DNA of 64,000 nt from [Phialemoniopsis] sp. UDSM-2020. Lineage: Eukaryota; Ascomycota; Sordariomycetes; Thyridiales; Thyridiaceae. The stretch's first letter is position 1; each line of letters opens with the position of its first letter. Under the pieces are notes generated by a model. That model searched no databases, was not told the origin of the DNA, and saw nothing but the letters and a program-made list of their open reading frames with translations. The translations under genes were made by a program, and so were the position numbers. The stretch spans positions 2,666,001 through 2,730,000 of the forward strand of contig JAEILZ010000005.1 in NCBI GenBank assembly GCA_018873225.1. Direction: 5' to 3'. Positions 1-12,484 of this stretch are shown in pieces.

Positions 1-490
1 AGGCGCGCCTGACCCTGGATGCCGCCAAGGCCCGCGCCAAGGGCACCACCTGGAAGCTGGGTGCTGGCTCTCCTCGAGCTGAGGAGACGCCAGAGCACGA
101 GATCAGCCCCGAGGCCCAGGAGGAGATTGAGAAGGCCGAGGACGAGTTTGTCACTCAGACCGAGGAGGCCGTTGGCGTCATGAAGAACGTATGTTGTGGA
201 TATTGATATGTGTGGGAGATATTGCAGTGACTAACCAGACATGACAGGTCCTCGACACCCCGGAGCCGCTCCGCAACCTCGCTGAGCTCATCGCCGCCCA
301 GATGGAGTACCACAAGAAGGCACATGAGATCCTGAGCGAGCTCGCGCCCGCCATCGACTCTCTGCAGGTTGAGCAAGAGGCAAGTCGTGCTTCGAGTTAT
401 GCGTTGTGAGGGGTCTGGTTCTCTCCCATCAATACTAACCAAGGTTCGCTGCAGGCCAGCTACCGAAAGAACCGTGAGAGCGCGGCTTAG
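1..490 (+). CDS. BAR-domain protein, Gvp36-like (3' end only)
   Basis: This is the C-terminal part of a gene that begins before the window. Exons are <1-188, 248-379 and 455-490, with the stop at 488-490. The visible protein is highly charged and helical (LTLDAAKARAKG near the start, then EKAEDEF, MEYHKKAHEIL, LAPAIDSLQ), matching the last helix of fungal Gvp36-type BAR domains, which dimerise and bind curved membranes at Golgi and endocytic vesicles. It ends with YRKNRESAA. The first intron has a normal donor and a CTAAC branch point. The second reads GAG|GCAAGT...GCTGCAG, a GC-AG intron with a near-consensus GC donor. Family assignment is inferred from the short C-terminal part; Rvs-type BAR proteins are the alternative. 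Confidence 0.72.
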
Positions 491-1276
491 AGTGGACATG
501 GGGATGAGAGGAAAGGGCCTGATTATTTTCAGGCTACGAGATGAGGCAGGCTGAACTTGGTCGAGGTATTGATTTCGACAGTCCCAAGGTTATTCGTGGC
601 TCTTTGCTGAAGACTTTCTTCATTTTGTGGAGTTTGATACCGACACATTGGCATGTGATACGACTGTTGTCTGCCAGGCTTGCACAGTCAGACATGCCTT
701 TGATGTCCAAATATTTCTGATAGTCTACTGGTAGTCTTAAGCAGAGGATTTAAGCCTTGCACTGTCCATCGGTCTCATGTGAATGTGGGATGGGATATCA
801 AGGTTGGGAAGGCACTTGATCCTCTCAAAGATTAACTTGGGCCGTCAAAGCTGGGCTGGTACTAGCCAATGCTCCCCAGAGAGTAACTAGAGCGGGGATC
901 TACTCCAGCCTTAGCTTTTGTGCATACCCCGTATGTTATTTTAGGGGGTCATCAATTCCAAGCCAGTTGACTGGAGTCCAGCCAGTCCAGTCGTTCAAAG
1001 ATCAGCGAAGAAAGACGCAATAATTTTGCGTTCGTGACAACCATCAATTATCCAATAAAGTCCCAGCAGCCATGTGCAAACTGGAGTGAGTCTGAATAGT
1101 GGGTCTGTATGTGGCCTGTGCTTTTTTGTCGCTGGCTCCAGTCTACGATTGAGATAGCGCTAGTCGTGATGCACGATTCGCCCTGTCATTATCCCACCTT
1201 ACCTTCCAAGACGCTCTCTGGCTACAGATCCTCCTTGCGACCGACATTCCCAGCGTCGCATAGCCAGTCTTGCACG
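491..1276. other. Intergenic region
   Basis: Holds the 3' flank of the BAR gene and the promoter and leader of LSM4. I see no coding or RNA gene here. Confidence 0.6.
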
Positions 1277-1842
1277 ATGGTAAGCTCCATTCCGCCCGGA
1301 TTCTCAATCTGACTAACTAACACGTCATCCAGCTACCCCTCGGCTTGTTGAACGCCGCCCAAGGCCACCCGATGCTCGTGGAGCTGAAGAATGGCGAGAC
1401 ACTCAATGGACACCTGGTCCAGTGCGATACGTGGATGAACCTTACCCTCAAAGAGGTGGTGCAGACGAGTCCTGTATGTCTTTTGAAAACGCTGGCTGCG
1501 GGAGGCTTTGGCGCAGCAGAACTCTGACATGGCATCTTGTAGGATGGAGACAAATTCATGCGATTGCCCGAGGCCTACGTGAAGGGAAACAATGTGAGAA
1601 CTGCTCGCAGGTATATACGGTTCTATCATTCGAGTTACTGACTCCTCCGACAGATCAAGTTCCTGCGCATTCCCGACGAGATCATCGACATCGCAAAGGA
1701 GCAGCAGCAGTCGCACCAGGGCGGCTCTAGAGGAGGACGGGGCGGGTCAAGAGGCGACCACGGAGGAAGAGGAGGCGATAGGGGCCGTGGCGGTAGAGGC
1801 GGTGGCCGGGGTCGCGGCGGCAGGGGCCGTGGAGGCGCATGA
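1277..1842 (+). CDS. LSM4: U6 snRNA-associated Sm-like protein LSm4
   Basis: Exons 1277-1279, 1333-1473, 1543-1593 and 1654-1842 give 127 aa. The first exon is only the ATG, followed at once by GTAAGC. The protein has the Sm fold: an Sm1 motif at about residues 13-45 ([17 protein letters not shown], then CDTWMNLTL) and an Sm2 motif at about 66-85 ([15 protein letters not shown]). It ends in an RGG tail (about 95-127) of repeated RGG/GRG. LSm4 is a subunit of both the nuclear Lsm2-8 ring on U6 snRNA and the cytoplasmic Lsm1-7 decapping activator. The CDTWMNLTL signature and the RGG tail together are diagnostic of LSm4 rather than other LSm or SmD proteins. All introns have clear GT-AG ends. 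Confidence 0.95.
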
Positions 1843-2326
1843 GGTTGAGACTGGGGACATGGGAAGAAGTTGTTACGATACCCTCGGCTCACACTCGGCT
1901 GGCTTTTTCGTCGGAGACAAAAACACTGGAAAGGCGTATTTGGAAACCTATAGAGGTATAGAAACTGCACGGCACGTTGTATGAGCTGGAGATGGAGGTG
2001 GGCAGGCAATGAAGAACTCCGATGGCGGGCTTACGGTGAGGCTTCACACTGTCAAGAAGCTGCCGGGCGCCAGGGTTTTCGCGCAGTGCAGCAGCTGCAC
2101 CGAAGTCTAAAAGACCTCCAAAGAGGTCAACAAGAGCAGAAATCAAATAGTAAATGCCTTTTTGCGGCCCATATCGCATGGTGTAATGTGTGTTGGGTAC
2201 CTTCCAATTCTGCCACACGTGACCCCGGTATGTCACCAAAAAGTATGAACGGTTTGCGTCGGCGCCAGGGCCTGGACCCAAAACTCGGAGACGTAAACTT
2301 CAGAGGCGCAACATTTAGTCGAGCCA
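1843..2326. other. Intergenic region
   Basis: LSM4 3' flank and promoter of the PPR gene. Short open frames occur on both strands, but none shows domain content or consistent codon use. Confidence 0.5.
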
Positions 2327-4141
2327 ATGCCGGGAACCAGGGTCGTCATTGACGGCCTATGGAAATGTCTCTGTCCCTCATTCGACTCGAGCTCCCTTAG
2401 GGTTGCGCGGCTCTCGGGCAGACGTCAGGCCTCTTCGTCTGCGCGCGACGGACCTCTCCGACTCAAGCCGAATCGCATCCAGACTCGGCCTCTTCACCTC
2501 ACAGCTGTCCGGCATGATTATTACAACCTACCCAGAGGCAAGCCAGACCGGGAAAGCAAGCCTCATAGACATCTCTTGTCCCGTCTGTCCGCTCGATTAC
2601 CCTCCTTGGAGCTGAGGTCGACGCCTGTACCCATCATGTACGATGCCCTTCGCGAGCTCCGAGACAAGCCAGGTGCCGGGCCTAGGATCAAGGTCCTTGT
2701 CAAGCACCTGCTCGAGAAACGAGGAGAGAAGCCGAATGTGCTCACATATGAGCTGTTGATGTGGGCCAATGCGAGGGAGAACGGATCCGCCGACGAGATA
2801 CGGGAGCTGCTGAAGCAGATGAGGGAAAACGGCGTCGACGGAACGCCAGGCTTGTATCATGCCGTGCTACAGGCGTTGGCCGTCCACCCGGACTACTTAC
2901 TGAGGAACAGCATCATCAACGAGATGAGGGACCGTTGGATAGACATTGCGCCCGAGGGCTGGCATAGCGTCGTCGTCGGCTTGCTGCGTGACGGACAGTA
3001 CGAAATGGCCCTGGACAAGCTCGAAGACTTGGCAAAGACGAATATCGCAATACCAGACTGGGTATATGATACCTTCATCTACACTTTTGGTCAAGTGGGC
3101 TTCTTCGACGACGCACTCAAGATTATGAACCATCGGTTGCAGGATGAGACTGCCGAGGTATCTCTGAATGTGTGGTACTTCCTGCTCGACATTTGCAGCA
3201 GCGGGTACCACCACGAGGGAACCAAATACGTCTGGAATCGCATGGTGCAGTCAAAGCTGCTCGTGCCATCCGACGGCATGACGCTCAATGTCCTCTATAC
3301 GGCCGCCAGGGCTCACGACGCCAGACTGGCGGACCAGGCCACACAGTATCTAGTCTCGCGCGGCACCAAGCTTGGTGTCCACCACTTTGAGGCTCTGCTA
3401 GACTGTTACGCCGGGGCCAACGATGTGGACAGCGCCTTGGAGGGCCTTTGCATCATGACACAGGCCGGCATCCAGGTAGACCAGAGCACCACTCGCCCCA
3501 TCTACCGCGTCTTCAAGCAGAACCCTGCGCTCGTCGACCCGGCCGTCAAGGCCCTCTTTGACCTCGCCACCAAGCACAGCGTCCCCATCGCCGCCTTCAA
3601 CGTCGTGCTCGAGGGCATGCTGTCCGTCAGCAGCGGCCCGGCGCAGGTGGACCACGCGCTCAACCTGTACCGCCACGTGCGGCAAGTCTGCCCCGCGGGG
3701 CCGGACATCGCCACGTTCCACCTGCTGCTGCAGACCCTCGACGGCAACGCTCAGCTCGTGGCCTTTTTCACGTCCGAGATGGAGGCCTTTGCCATCCAGC
3801 CCGACAGCCGCATCTTTGACGCCCTCGTGCGGACCGCGGTGCGCGGCGACGACCTGGACCTGGCGATGAGGTACGTCTTCGAGCTCATCAAGATGAACAT
3901 CTCGGCCGGCGGCACGGGCCCTTGGATCACCGAGGACACGGCCGTGCAGCTGATCAGGCGTTGCGCGCATGGCGGGACCGAAGATCCTCGCGTCTGGGAC
4001 GTGCTGGAGGCGTGCCGTGCTAGGGGCATGGATCTCGATTGGGCTAGGAAGAAGGACTGGCCCGGCGCGGAGGGCGACGTTGAAGAGACAAGCGAGACCG
4101 GGCAGGATGACAAGCCGCTGCAGGCGTCAACGTCAATGTAA
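2327..4141 (+). CDS. Pentatricopeptide-repeat protein, probably mitochondrial
   Basis: A single-exon gene of 604 aa starting at ATG 2327. Residues 1-95 are rich in Arg, Ser and Leu and poor in acidic residues, as expected of a mitochondrial presequence. From about residue 100 the protein is built of helical hairpins of about 35 residues (NVLTYELLMWANA, GTPGLYHAVLQALA, PDWVYDTFIYTFGQVG, DSRIFDALVRTA), the pattern of PPR proteins, which bind organellar RNA. A hydrophilic Glu/Asp/Gly tail closes it. In fungi such proteins mostly control maturation or translation of mitochondrial mRNAs, and the target cannot be read from the sequence. The last third is markedly GC-rich. Confidence 0.8.
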   Translation: MPGTRVVIDGLWKCLCPSFDSSSLRVARLSGRRQASSSARDGPLRLKPNRIQTRPLHLTAVRHDYYNLPRGKPDRESKPHRHLLSRLSARLPSLELRSTPVPIMYDALRELRDKPGAGPRIKVLVKHLLEKRGEKPNVLTYELLMWANARENGSADEIRELLKQMRENGVDGTPGLYHAVLQALAVHPDYLLRNSIINEMRDRWIDIAPEGWHSVVVGLLRDGQYEMALDKLEDLAKTNIAIPDWVYDTFIYTFGQVGFFDDALKIMNHRLQDETAEVSLNVWYFLLDICSSGYHHEGTKYVWNRMVQSKLLVPSDGMTLNVLYTAARAHDARLADQATQYLVSRGTKLGVHHFEALLDCYAGANDVDSALEGLCIMTQAGIQVDQSTTRPIYRVFKQNPALVDPAVKALFDLATKHSVPIAAFNVVLEGMLSVSSGPAQVDHALNLYRHVRQVCPAGPDIATFHLLLQTLDGNAQLVAFFTSEMEAFAIQPDSRIFDALVRTAVRGDDLDLAMRYVFELIKMNISAGGTGPWITEDTAVQLIRRCAHGGTEDPRVWDVLEACRARGMDLDWARKKDWPGAEGDVEETSETGQDDKPLQASTSM

Positions 4142-4515
4142 TATAGGATACCCCTTTGGCCTGGCTCATGCTACTTGTTACATATCACATCATCTATCAC
4201 GATAGCTTCGATTCGAAAATATTAGTTGTTTTGATGCTACTTCATATCGTCTCTGGCTCAATGTGTAGCAGTAGGTCCGACTCTCTATAATACAAGAACT
4301 AGAATCAAATCACGTCGGAACTATTGGGTATCGCATTCAACTTCCTTTGCGCCCTTGGTGGTACTCAAGTGTTTCAAAATCAACGGAGAAAGCACATGGC
4401 TCTCGCTTGTTATGCCTGCTCCAACGCAGGCCTGCGCCATGACTCCGCCTTCGTACCGCTGCTGTGCATCTCGCAGTCAAAAATATCAAAAAGCCCTACG
4501 CAAGTCCCCCTCCCT
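4142..4515. other. Convergent 3' flanks
   Basis: Shared 3' region of the PPR gene (+) and the Zn2Cys6 gene (-). Nothing else is seen. Confidence 0.6.
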
Positions 4516-7500
4516 TTACTGCTGGCCTCCCCGCAGCAGATCGTACAGCGCCTGGTCGCCGGCGTCCATACCGTAACCACTGTGCCCGTGCACGTTGTGG
4601 TTATTCAGCGAGCGGGTCTGGCGCTGCTGACTCTGGTCATAGCCGCCGTGGTGGCCGCCCCCGGCGCTCTGCGATCCCAGGTTGAACCCGGACGTGGTGT
4701 TGTTGGTCTTGGCAGCCTTGTTACCGCTGCTGGTATTATTATATCCGGAGTACCAGTCCTGGTGCGGCTGCTGCTGTAGCTGAAGGTTCTGGTGCATCAT
4801 ATTGTAGTTGCCCGACGAGCCCGACTGCTGCGCTGCCGTGGGACGCAAAGAATAGGGGTTCGCCTGCTGCGACTGGTGCTGGTTGTCATAGGACGCGCTG
4901 GACCGGTTCTGGCTCTGACCCGGACCGCCCGAGGACCGCTGCCGCGTGTGCATGGAGTGATGCGACTGAGTCGACTGCGAAGTAGCCGAGGATGGCATGT
5001 TGTAGGATCCTGTGTTACCACTGCTCAGAGTGTTTGCCGTGGTGGTGTTGGTATAGGAGGGGGCATTGCGACCGCCCGAGACCCAATTGCTCGGCGTCGA
5101 GGTGCGGTGGGCAGAAGAATTCGCCTGCACCGAGGACCTGCCATAGGTGCCGGTGTTGGCTTCGGCCGGTCGGCTGTTGTACTGGTTCTGGTACAGACCA
5201 GAATAGGAATTCGCGCCGCCGGAACTAGATTGGCTGGTGTAAGAGTCGAAGCCCGGGTTGGACTGAGCCTGACTCTGCGTCGTCGCCGTCGAGGCTGGGC
5301 GCGAATAGGGGCTGTACGTGGCAGCAGTGGTAGAAGTTGTGTTCGACGCGGATGAGTAAGGCGTAGCATCCGGCAAGCTCGTCCTCGTTGTCGCTGCCCG
5401 TGCCGTCGTGGCCGGGTTCGCCAAAGGGCTTTGCGTCTGTCCCTTCTGGCCTCTCTTAGATCTCGCCCCTGACAGGGATGAGGTTGCCTGGAATGGCGAC
5501 TTGCGCACAGATGGCGAGCGCGGGTTCTTTTGAGCTCCGGCTTGTGCCAGTGCCGTAGCCTGCTGCATCCCTTCATAGGTCTGAGTGACCTCTGTGGCAT
5601 TTCTGCTCTTAGTAGATCTCGATGTCTTAGCCCGGGATGGATGTTGCTGTTGATATGACTGTGCTTGTGTGGTGCTAGTCTGAGGGGCGGAGGCTGCCCA
5701 GGAGGTGACAGCAGTATCCTCATGCTGTGTGTCACCCAAGCCAGCAGTCCAGTATTCATTGTTGGCGGTGACTGCTGAAGCATTGTGATGGCTGGCTGTC
5801 GTTGAAGGAGGCAGCGGATAAGAAGAGTCTGCTAACTCTGGCAGAGTACTGTGCGAAGTTGGGTCGGGGTATTGCGTAGTAGCGGGATTGTGGTCATGAC
5901 CTGTAGTTGACGAGTATGTGTTCTCAGTGTTCGTATGATCCCACGAATACCCCGAGTTGGAGAAGTGGCTTGCGGGTTCTGTTGTAGGAACAGGTGCCAA
6001 TTCACTTGTGGTCACCTCTGCCTGAGTTGTCTCGACATAAGATGCATCCTCGAGCTGCGTTATCTCATTGGCGTCGCCATCCTCCTCGTCTTCTGCATCG
6101 TTGCCGTCGTCGTCGACAGCAGCATCTTTGCGCTTCGCTTGTGGTTTCTGAAGTGCATACTCGCACGGATTGCCGGCCTCCTCGCACTCCGCGCAGGTAG
6201 GCTTTTGTTTCGAACATTTGATTTTCCTTGTCTTACAACCCTCGCATTTACCTCGCGTCAATCGAGGCGCTCTCCCCTTCTTTCTCCCTGAAGCAGGAGT
6301 GCCCTTGGCGCTCCCAGCAGCATCTTCGGCTGTCGCGGTATCTGGCGCAGCGATAGCTGCTGTCGTGGTCGCACCCGCTGTGGGTTTCGCTGGGGTTGTA
6401 GGTGCTGAGCTTGACTGCGCAGCGTTTGCGGGATGCACAATCTGGAGCCGCTCAGCTCCGTATCTAACGAGCATGGCCAACGACTCCTTTTGAAGTTCGG
6501 GTGCCTGGTTGGCAAAGATATTGAATTGATCTGGCGACAGAGATTGAGGGTTGATGCCTTCGTCGCTGAGCATCTTGGTGGCCACTGTGCGTCGCCGCTC
6601 CTCTTCCCCGGGTGGCAGATTGAGATTGGTGGCAGCAGTTGGAGCAGGCGTTGACTGCGCGGGAGTTGCTTCGCTCGCTGCCGACTCAGCACCATTCTGG
6701 GTAGGCTGCTCGGCCACTTCGCCGTCAACAGCAGTGCTCTTCCTCTTCTTCTTGGGAGGTGCTCTCTTCCTTGGCGTTGCATTTGCGCTTGAGGCCCCAG
6801 CCTCAGCATTGTTCTCGACAACATTGCCGTCCTCATCAACAGCGGCGGCTTGACTGTCCCTCTTTCTCTTGTTGCTCTTCTTCTTAGCACTGCCCACAAC
6901 TTTCTCAGCAGGGGGCTTAGCCACTACTGGAGGCGGCGGAGGAGCAAATATCTCCATGAGCTGCGCAACTGTTTTATGTAACGGTGTGTGGTCGTATTTG
7001 ACGCTGATCGCCTTATTCGACCTGATGAATGAAATCGTGACCGAACCGCGACAGTCATAGGCAGGTCGAGCTGCGGGATCATCATTAGTTTCAACATGCG
7101 AAGAGCACCTCTAATTGGAGGCAAACTCACCCATATTGATCGGGTCCTGTCCATCCTTGCCGCTCGACTCGCCCACCACCGGCCGGGCCTTATTCTTGGC
7201 GTTTTGCCTCATCCATGTCTGCAACGAGTCTCTGCAGTTGTAAATAACCGTCCAGCCCTGCGCATCCCTGGACATGGAGCGCACCGCCCACGTACAGCCG
7301 TCGACCTGGCTGAGCGCACCGATCAGATGCTTTGACACGGCGCGCTGCAAAACGGGGTCATCCTGCGGCTGATTGACGAGGGTCGCGCTCGCGACGACCG
7401 GTCGTAGGAATTGTCCACCTTCCAGCGGCTGCGCCGGCGAGATGCTATTTGCGCCAGGGCCGAGGCCGCTGGCCACCGTGTCGAGCGCATGGTTCTCGGT

Positions 7501-7674
7501 CTCGGAGAGGGTGAGGTTGAAAACAGCGGTCGTCCGCAGCTCGGTCGTGTCGGAGATGTGTTCGGCCTTGGTCGGCGACACTTTGCTGTCGAGGAGCTGT
7601 CGGAGGTGCAGCTGGAGGTCGTCAACAGATGCGCACCCAGGGCTGCTGCGTACCGCTCCTAGGAGTGCTTCCAT
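4516..7674 (-). CDS. Large nuclear protein with internal Zn2Cys6 cluster and Gln/Ser/Asn-rich tail
   Basis: Exons 7674-7131 and 7070-4516 (minus strand) give 1032 aa. The intron 7130-7071 joins codon G|CT. Residues 1-220 form a compact region with no zinc cluster (DGCTWAVRSMSRD, GWTVIYNCRDSLQTW, then DCRGSVTISF and KYDHTPLHKTVAQLMEIF), which I cannot assign to a named family. Two strong basic nuclear signals follow (KKKSNKRKRD and PPKKKRKS). A conserved-looking segment (PDQFNIFANQAPELQKESL) precedes the zinc cluster at about residue 455 (CEGCKTRKIKCSKQKPTC, then CAECEEAGNPC in register). The last 500 residues are low-complexity Ser/Thr/Gln/Asn. The zinc cluster implies DNA binding, but its mid-protein position and the absence of the fungal middle homology region set it apart from classical C6 activators. 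No target can be inferred. Confidence 0.82.
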
Positions 7675-8349
7675 GACGGGCGGCAAGGGTTCTCTATGCG
7701 GGCTAAGCCATCTGTGACGTATCTGATATCTTAAATCAGAATGTTTGGCCTTTGTCTCAAGATTAGCTAGCAGGCGATAGGCGTAGAGGCTGGTTGATCA
7801 ATGCGACGCGGAGCGCGAATGCAAGATTGATGGCCGTCAAAAGTGTGGCTGAGGCGGGGAGAGGTGACTGGAGTTATGGGCTACTCTACCTAAGTAAGTA
7901 GGTACTTTCGGGGGGGGGGGGGGTTGATCATTGATTGATTTGCTCAGTCACAACCACCCTAGCAAACGTCAAATTCAACGTCAACAGAAAGTAAGGAAGA
8001 AGGAGAAGTGAAATCAAAATCAAAAACAGATGTTGGGCGAACTCAGATGGCCGGACGTACTAAACCACTCATTTGGATCTGTTACCAGGTTTCTTTACCT
8101 ATTGACTTGTCTTGAAGCTGAATCGTCTGAAATATCCTCCACTCACTTACACGAGCCAGGCAACATCAACTAGGCTAACGGATGGGTGGTCATTTCGACT
8201 CTTGCAATTGGCATCTACTCGAGCAAGAAAAAACATCGTAGGTCAACTTCATACGTAATACAGGCCATTGTCCACTCTAAGCATCAGTTTCATGCTAGCA
8301 CTGGGTCGCGACATGCGCCACTGACCCATACACTATATCATACACACAT
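7675..8349. promoter_or_regulatory. Promoter of the Zn2Cys6 gene and 3' flank of KU70
   Basis: Contains a 14-G homopolymer at 7910-7923, directly preceded by an imperfect inverted repeat TACCTA...TAGGTA (about 7887-7904). No gene is seen. Confidence 0.55.
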
Positions 8350-10424
8350 TCAAATATTCTCCTCCACCCATTGCTCGAGGCGCTCTACCAGATCGGCCTT
8401 CTTGCCAGCTGTGCTCAGTCCCTTGGCGCCTAGGATGTCCTTGAGTTCGTTGACCTTCATCTTGGACAAAGTCTGCTGCTCAACTGCCTTCTTCAGCTGA
8501 GCATTGCTTGATCCGCCACCATTGGCTCCGTCCGCTTTGCCTTTGCTGCTGGCTGCAGCCTTGGTCTTCTTCGCGGGACGTTCGTCGTCGTCGTCCTCCA
8601 GCTCTCGTTTGGTAGCCCGGCTCTTCTGCAAGCCGCCGGCTTCTTCCTCGACTTTTTCCTTGAACTCGACCTTGTAGCCCCCTACACGATTGTTGATAGC
8701 TTTGTATTTGGGTTTGGTCGCGTCGTCGGGGCGCTCCGGAACCTCCTCTTCGAGCGCTAGAGCTTGAAGAATCTTGTAGTGCCATTGCAGCGAAGGGTTC
8801 GGATACTTGGCCGGGTTGTAAATTGCCTTTGGGAGCTGCAGATTTTGCACAATCGGTCGCATGCGGTCGATGAGCTCATCCGAGCACTTGGTACTCTCCT
8901 TCCTGTCGATATCTCGCAGATCATCCGCAAATGGCAGAGGATAGAGCCACAGTCCAGCAGGAAGAAACGGTGTACCAGACTCATCGTCCGCCTGTGCCTT
9001 GGTTGGCAGTACTGCGACCAGCATGGGGTTGGCGTTGGTTCGTGAGACGAGCCATGCAATTGCCATCTTCTTGCTTGCCAGAAGTTTCTGCCATAATGCG
9101 GAAAATACCCGGGTGGAGCCGACATAGTCTGCCTCCGAGGGGAAGATGAAAAATGACTTCTTGACCGATGCCCACGTAGGGAGCATTGATCGGGGCTTGA
9201 AACCAATGATGCGCAAACCCTTGCCACCCCAGTCTTTGAGCGTCTTCTGCTCTTCGGGAGAAAAGTAGACGTATTCTCCACCAAACTTGTACGCCTTTTT
9301 GATCTCTGTCTTGTCGACTGCTCTCGTGCTGTCGGCATCGATCCTAGTCGTCTCGCCCGTAGCAAGCTGTGGTTTCTCCCCATCAAGCCAAATATAACAC
9401 GTCCGCGCCGGCTTTTGCGCGTGGAGCAATATGTAGCCGTTGACAGATATAGTCATGCCTGGGGCTAGTTCCATGGGCAGGTTTGAAAAGTAGGCCCTCT
9501 TTGGCGTTTGTTTGGAGTTGATGTTAGAGATTAGGGAAGTCAGAAGTGTGAGGCCGTCGCCTGATTTAGAAGACTTGATCTCCTCTGAAGAGCCACCATC
9601 TGTGGCTGGGTCACGATATATGATGTCCTGAGATTGTAACAGTCAGCGAATGGCCAGGGCCACTGACAAAGGAATCGAACGCACATCATAGAATTTGCTC
9701 AGGTCGAATTTGGCGCCGTCGCGACTAATAGGGAAGAGTTCAATTACGACACCTAGGTCGTAGAGATCCTTGGCCCGGACGGCTGCAGCTGATCGTGCAG
9801 TCTTATCGCCGTGATGTGGATCATCATTATCTGTGATGATGAAGAGTCTGCGCGACCCGAAATTCGGCGCATTGGTTGTGAAGATCTGGTTGGCGCAGAA
9901 GAGCACATTGGCCATTGCCACACCGTCACTGCCACTCGCGGGTGTGAGGATCTCATCCGGGTCCTCTCCCTCCTCAACTAGCTCCTTGAGCGCTTTAACG
10001 TCTTCGGCAGCGGGGACATCCAGGTCTGCGAATAGGTAGCAGTGAGGATAGCCAGATCCGCCACGGCCATTGGCCTCCTCGCGGAATTTTGATTTTTCAG
10101 TCCCGAAGAATAGGATGCTCATCATGTCCTTGGGCTGGGAGATGATGCGCTGTTGCATGATCTGATAAGCGCATTTCAAGGAGGCAGCAATGGCACTGTC
10201 CTTGTCGGCCTTTTTGGAGTCGCTTGCCGGCGGCGGCTTCAGCATGGACTTGCTCACGTCAATGGCAAAGATGACGGCGTCCTTTTGCGACTTGAAGTCC
10301 TGTGCATTGCTGTTAATTGACCTGTGGTAACAGCACTAGCGTATGTGCGACTTACACTCTCATCCATCTCCTCATCGGCCTCATCTTCGTCGTCGCGGCG
10401 GTACTCATCTCCACGGTCACCCAT
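8350..10424 (-). CDS. ku70: Ku70, DNA end-binding subunit of non-homologous end joining
   Basis: Exons 10424-10356, 10299-9685 and 9627-8350 (minus) give 653 aa, the usual length for fungal Ku70 (Neurospora mus-51). The start is the ATG of MGDRGDEY after discarding an upstream in-frame TTG. An acidic N-terminus precedes the von Willebrand A-like domain ([15 protein letters not shown], then [10 protein letters not shown] and [13 protein letters not shown]). The Ku core and beta-barrel follow ([27 protein letters not shown]). The C-terminus has a Lys-rich linker (RPAKKTKAA) and a SAP domain at about 615-650 ([24 protein letters not shown]). Ku70 pairs with Ku80, loads on double-strand ends and also protects telomeres. 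It is divergent from HEM15, with 631 nt between the starts. Confidence 0.96.
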
Positions 10425-11055
10425 GATGAAAGGCTGGATCGGTGTCAAGAGTTGGAAAAGGCAGGAAAAGGATTGTAGAGAGTGGTCAATGACATGAGAA
10501 AGTCTGAGGGTATTTGATTCAGCCCATCTCTTTGGTCGTTTGTCGTTCAGCTCCCGGGTGGGGACAAGCTTGTCTCTAGGCAGGCAACGCGCGATGTCTT
10601 GGCTCTGAAGCTGTTTTAGCCCACTTCGCGTTGCATGCCTGCCCCTGGAGCTCGCGCGGTCACGTGTGAGATCTCCTGCAGCAATTTGGTGCTGAGGCAG
10701 TTTGGTGGAGCAACACGCTGAGCTATCCCGAGAATGGCCAGTTTAGGCGGAGGGGTGCTGCCGTGCATGCTGTGGCCACCCCTAGGTGCCCTGGTCAGCG
10801 CTGCTAAAACGTGCGTCATTACTGGCTGGACGGTCCAGATCATGCGTCAACCGTTTGCGCCTCGGAGATAAAATACTTTGGGAGCTGCATCTGGTCACTT
10901 GAACCTGTACGCCCATTGACTTTTTCTCAATTTGCTTTCCTTACCACCTATCTTTGCAGAGACCTGTTATAGGGCCTTTCTTGAACAGGCCGGTCCTTTC
11001 AACGAGGTACCTTGGGAGCAAAAACGATTGACTGGTTCGCAATTGGCATCAGACC
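10425..11055. promoter_or_regulatory. Divergent promoter region KU70 / HEM15
   Basis: The 631 nt between two divergent ATGs. An AT-rich GATAAAATAC lies at about 10866. No motif can be assigned with confidence. Confidence 0.5.

Positions 11056-12484
<1,429 letters not shown>

Noticed and set aside
3398..3970. 190-codon open frame opposite the PPR gene
   Set aside because: It is the antisense shadow of a GC-rich coding exon and has no domain.
5025..5783. 252-codon frame inside the large Zn2Cys6 gene
   Set aside because: It is an alternative frame of the Gln/Ser-rich tail exon; its Arg/Pro-rich composition is an artefact of the repeated codons.
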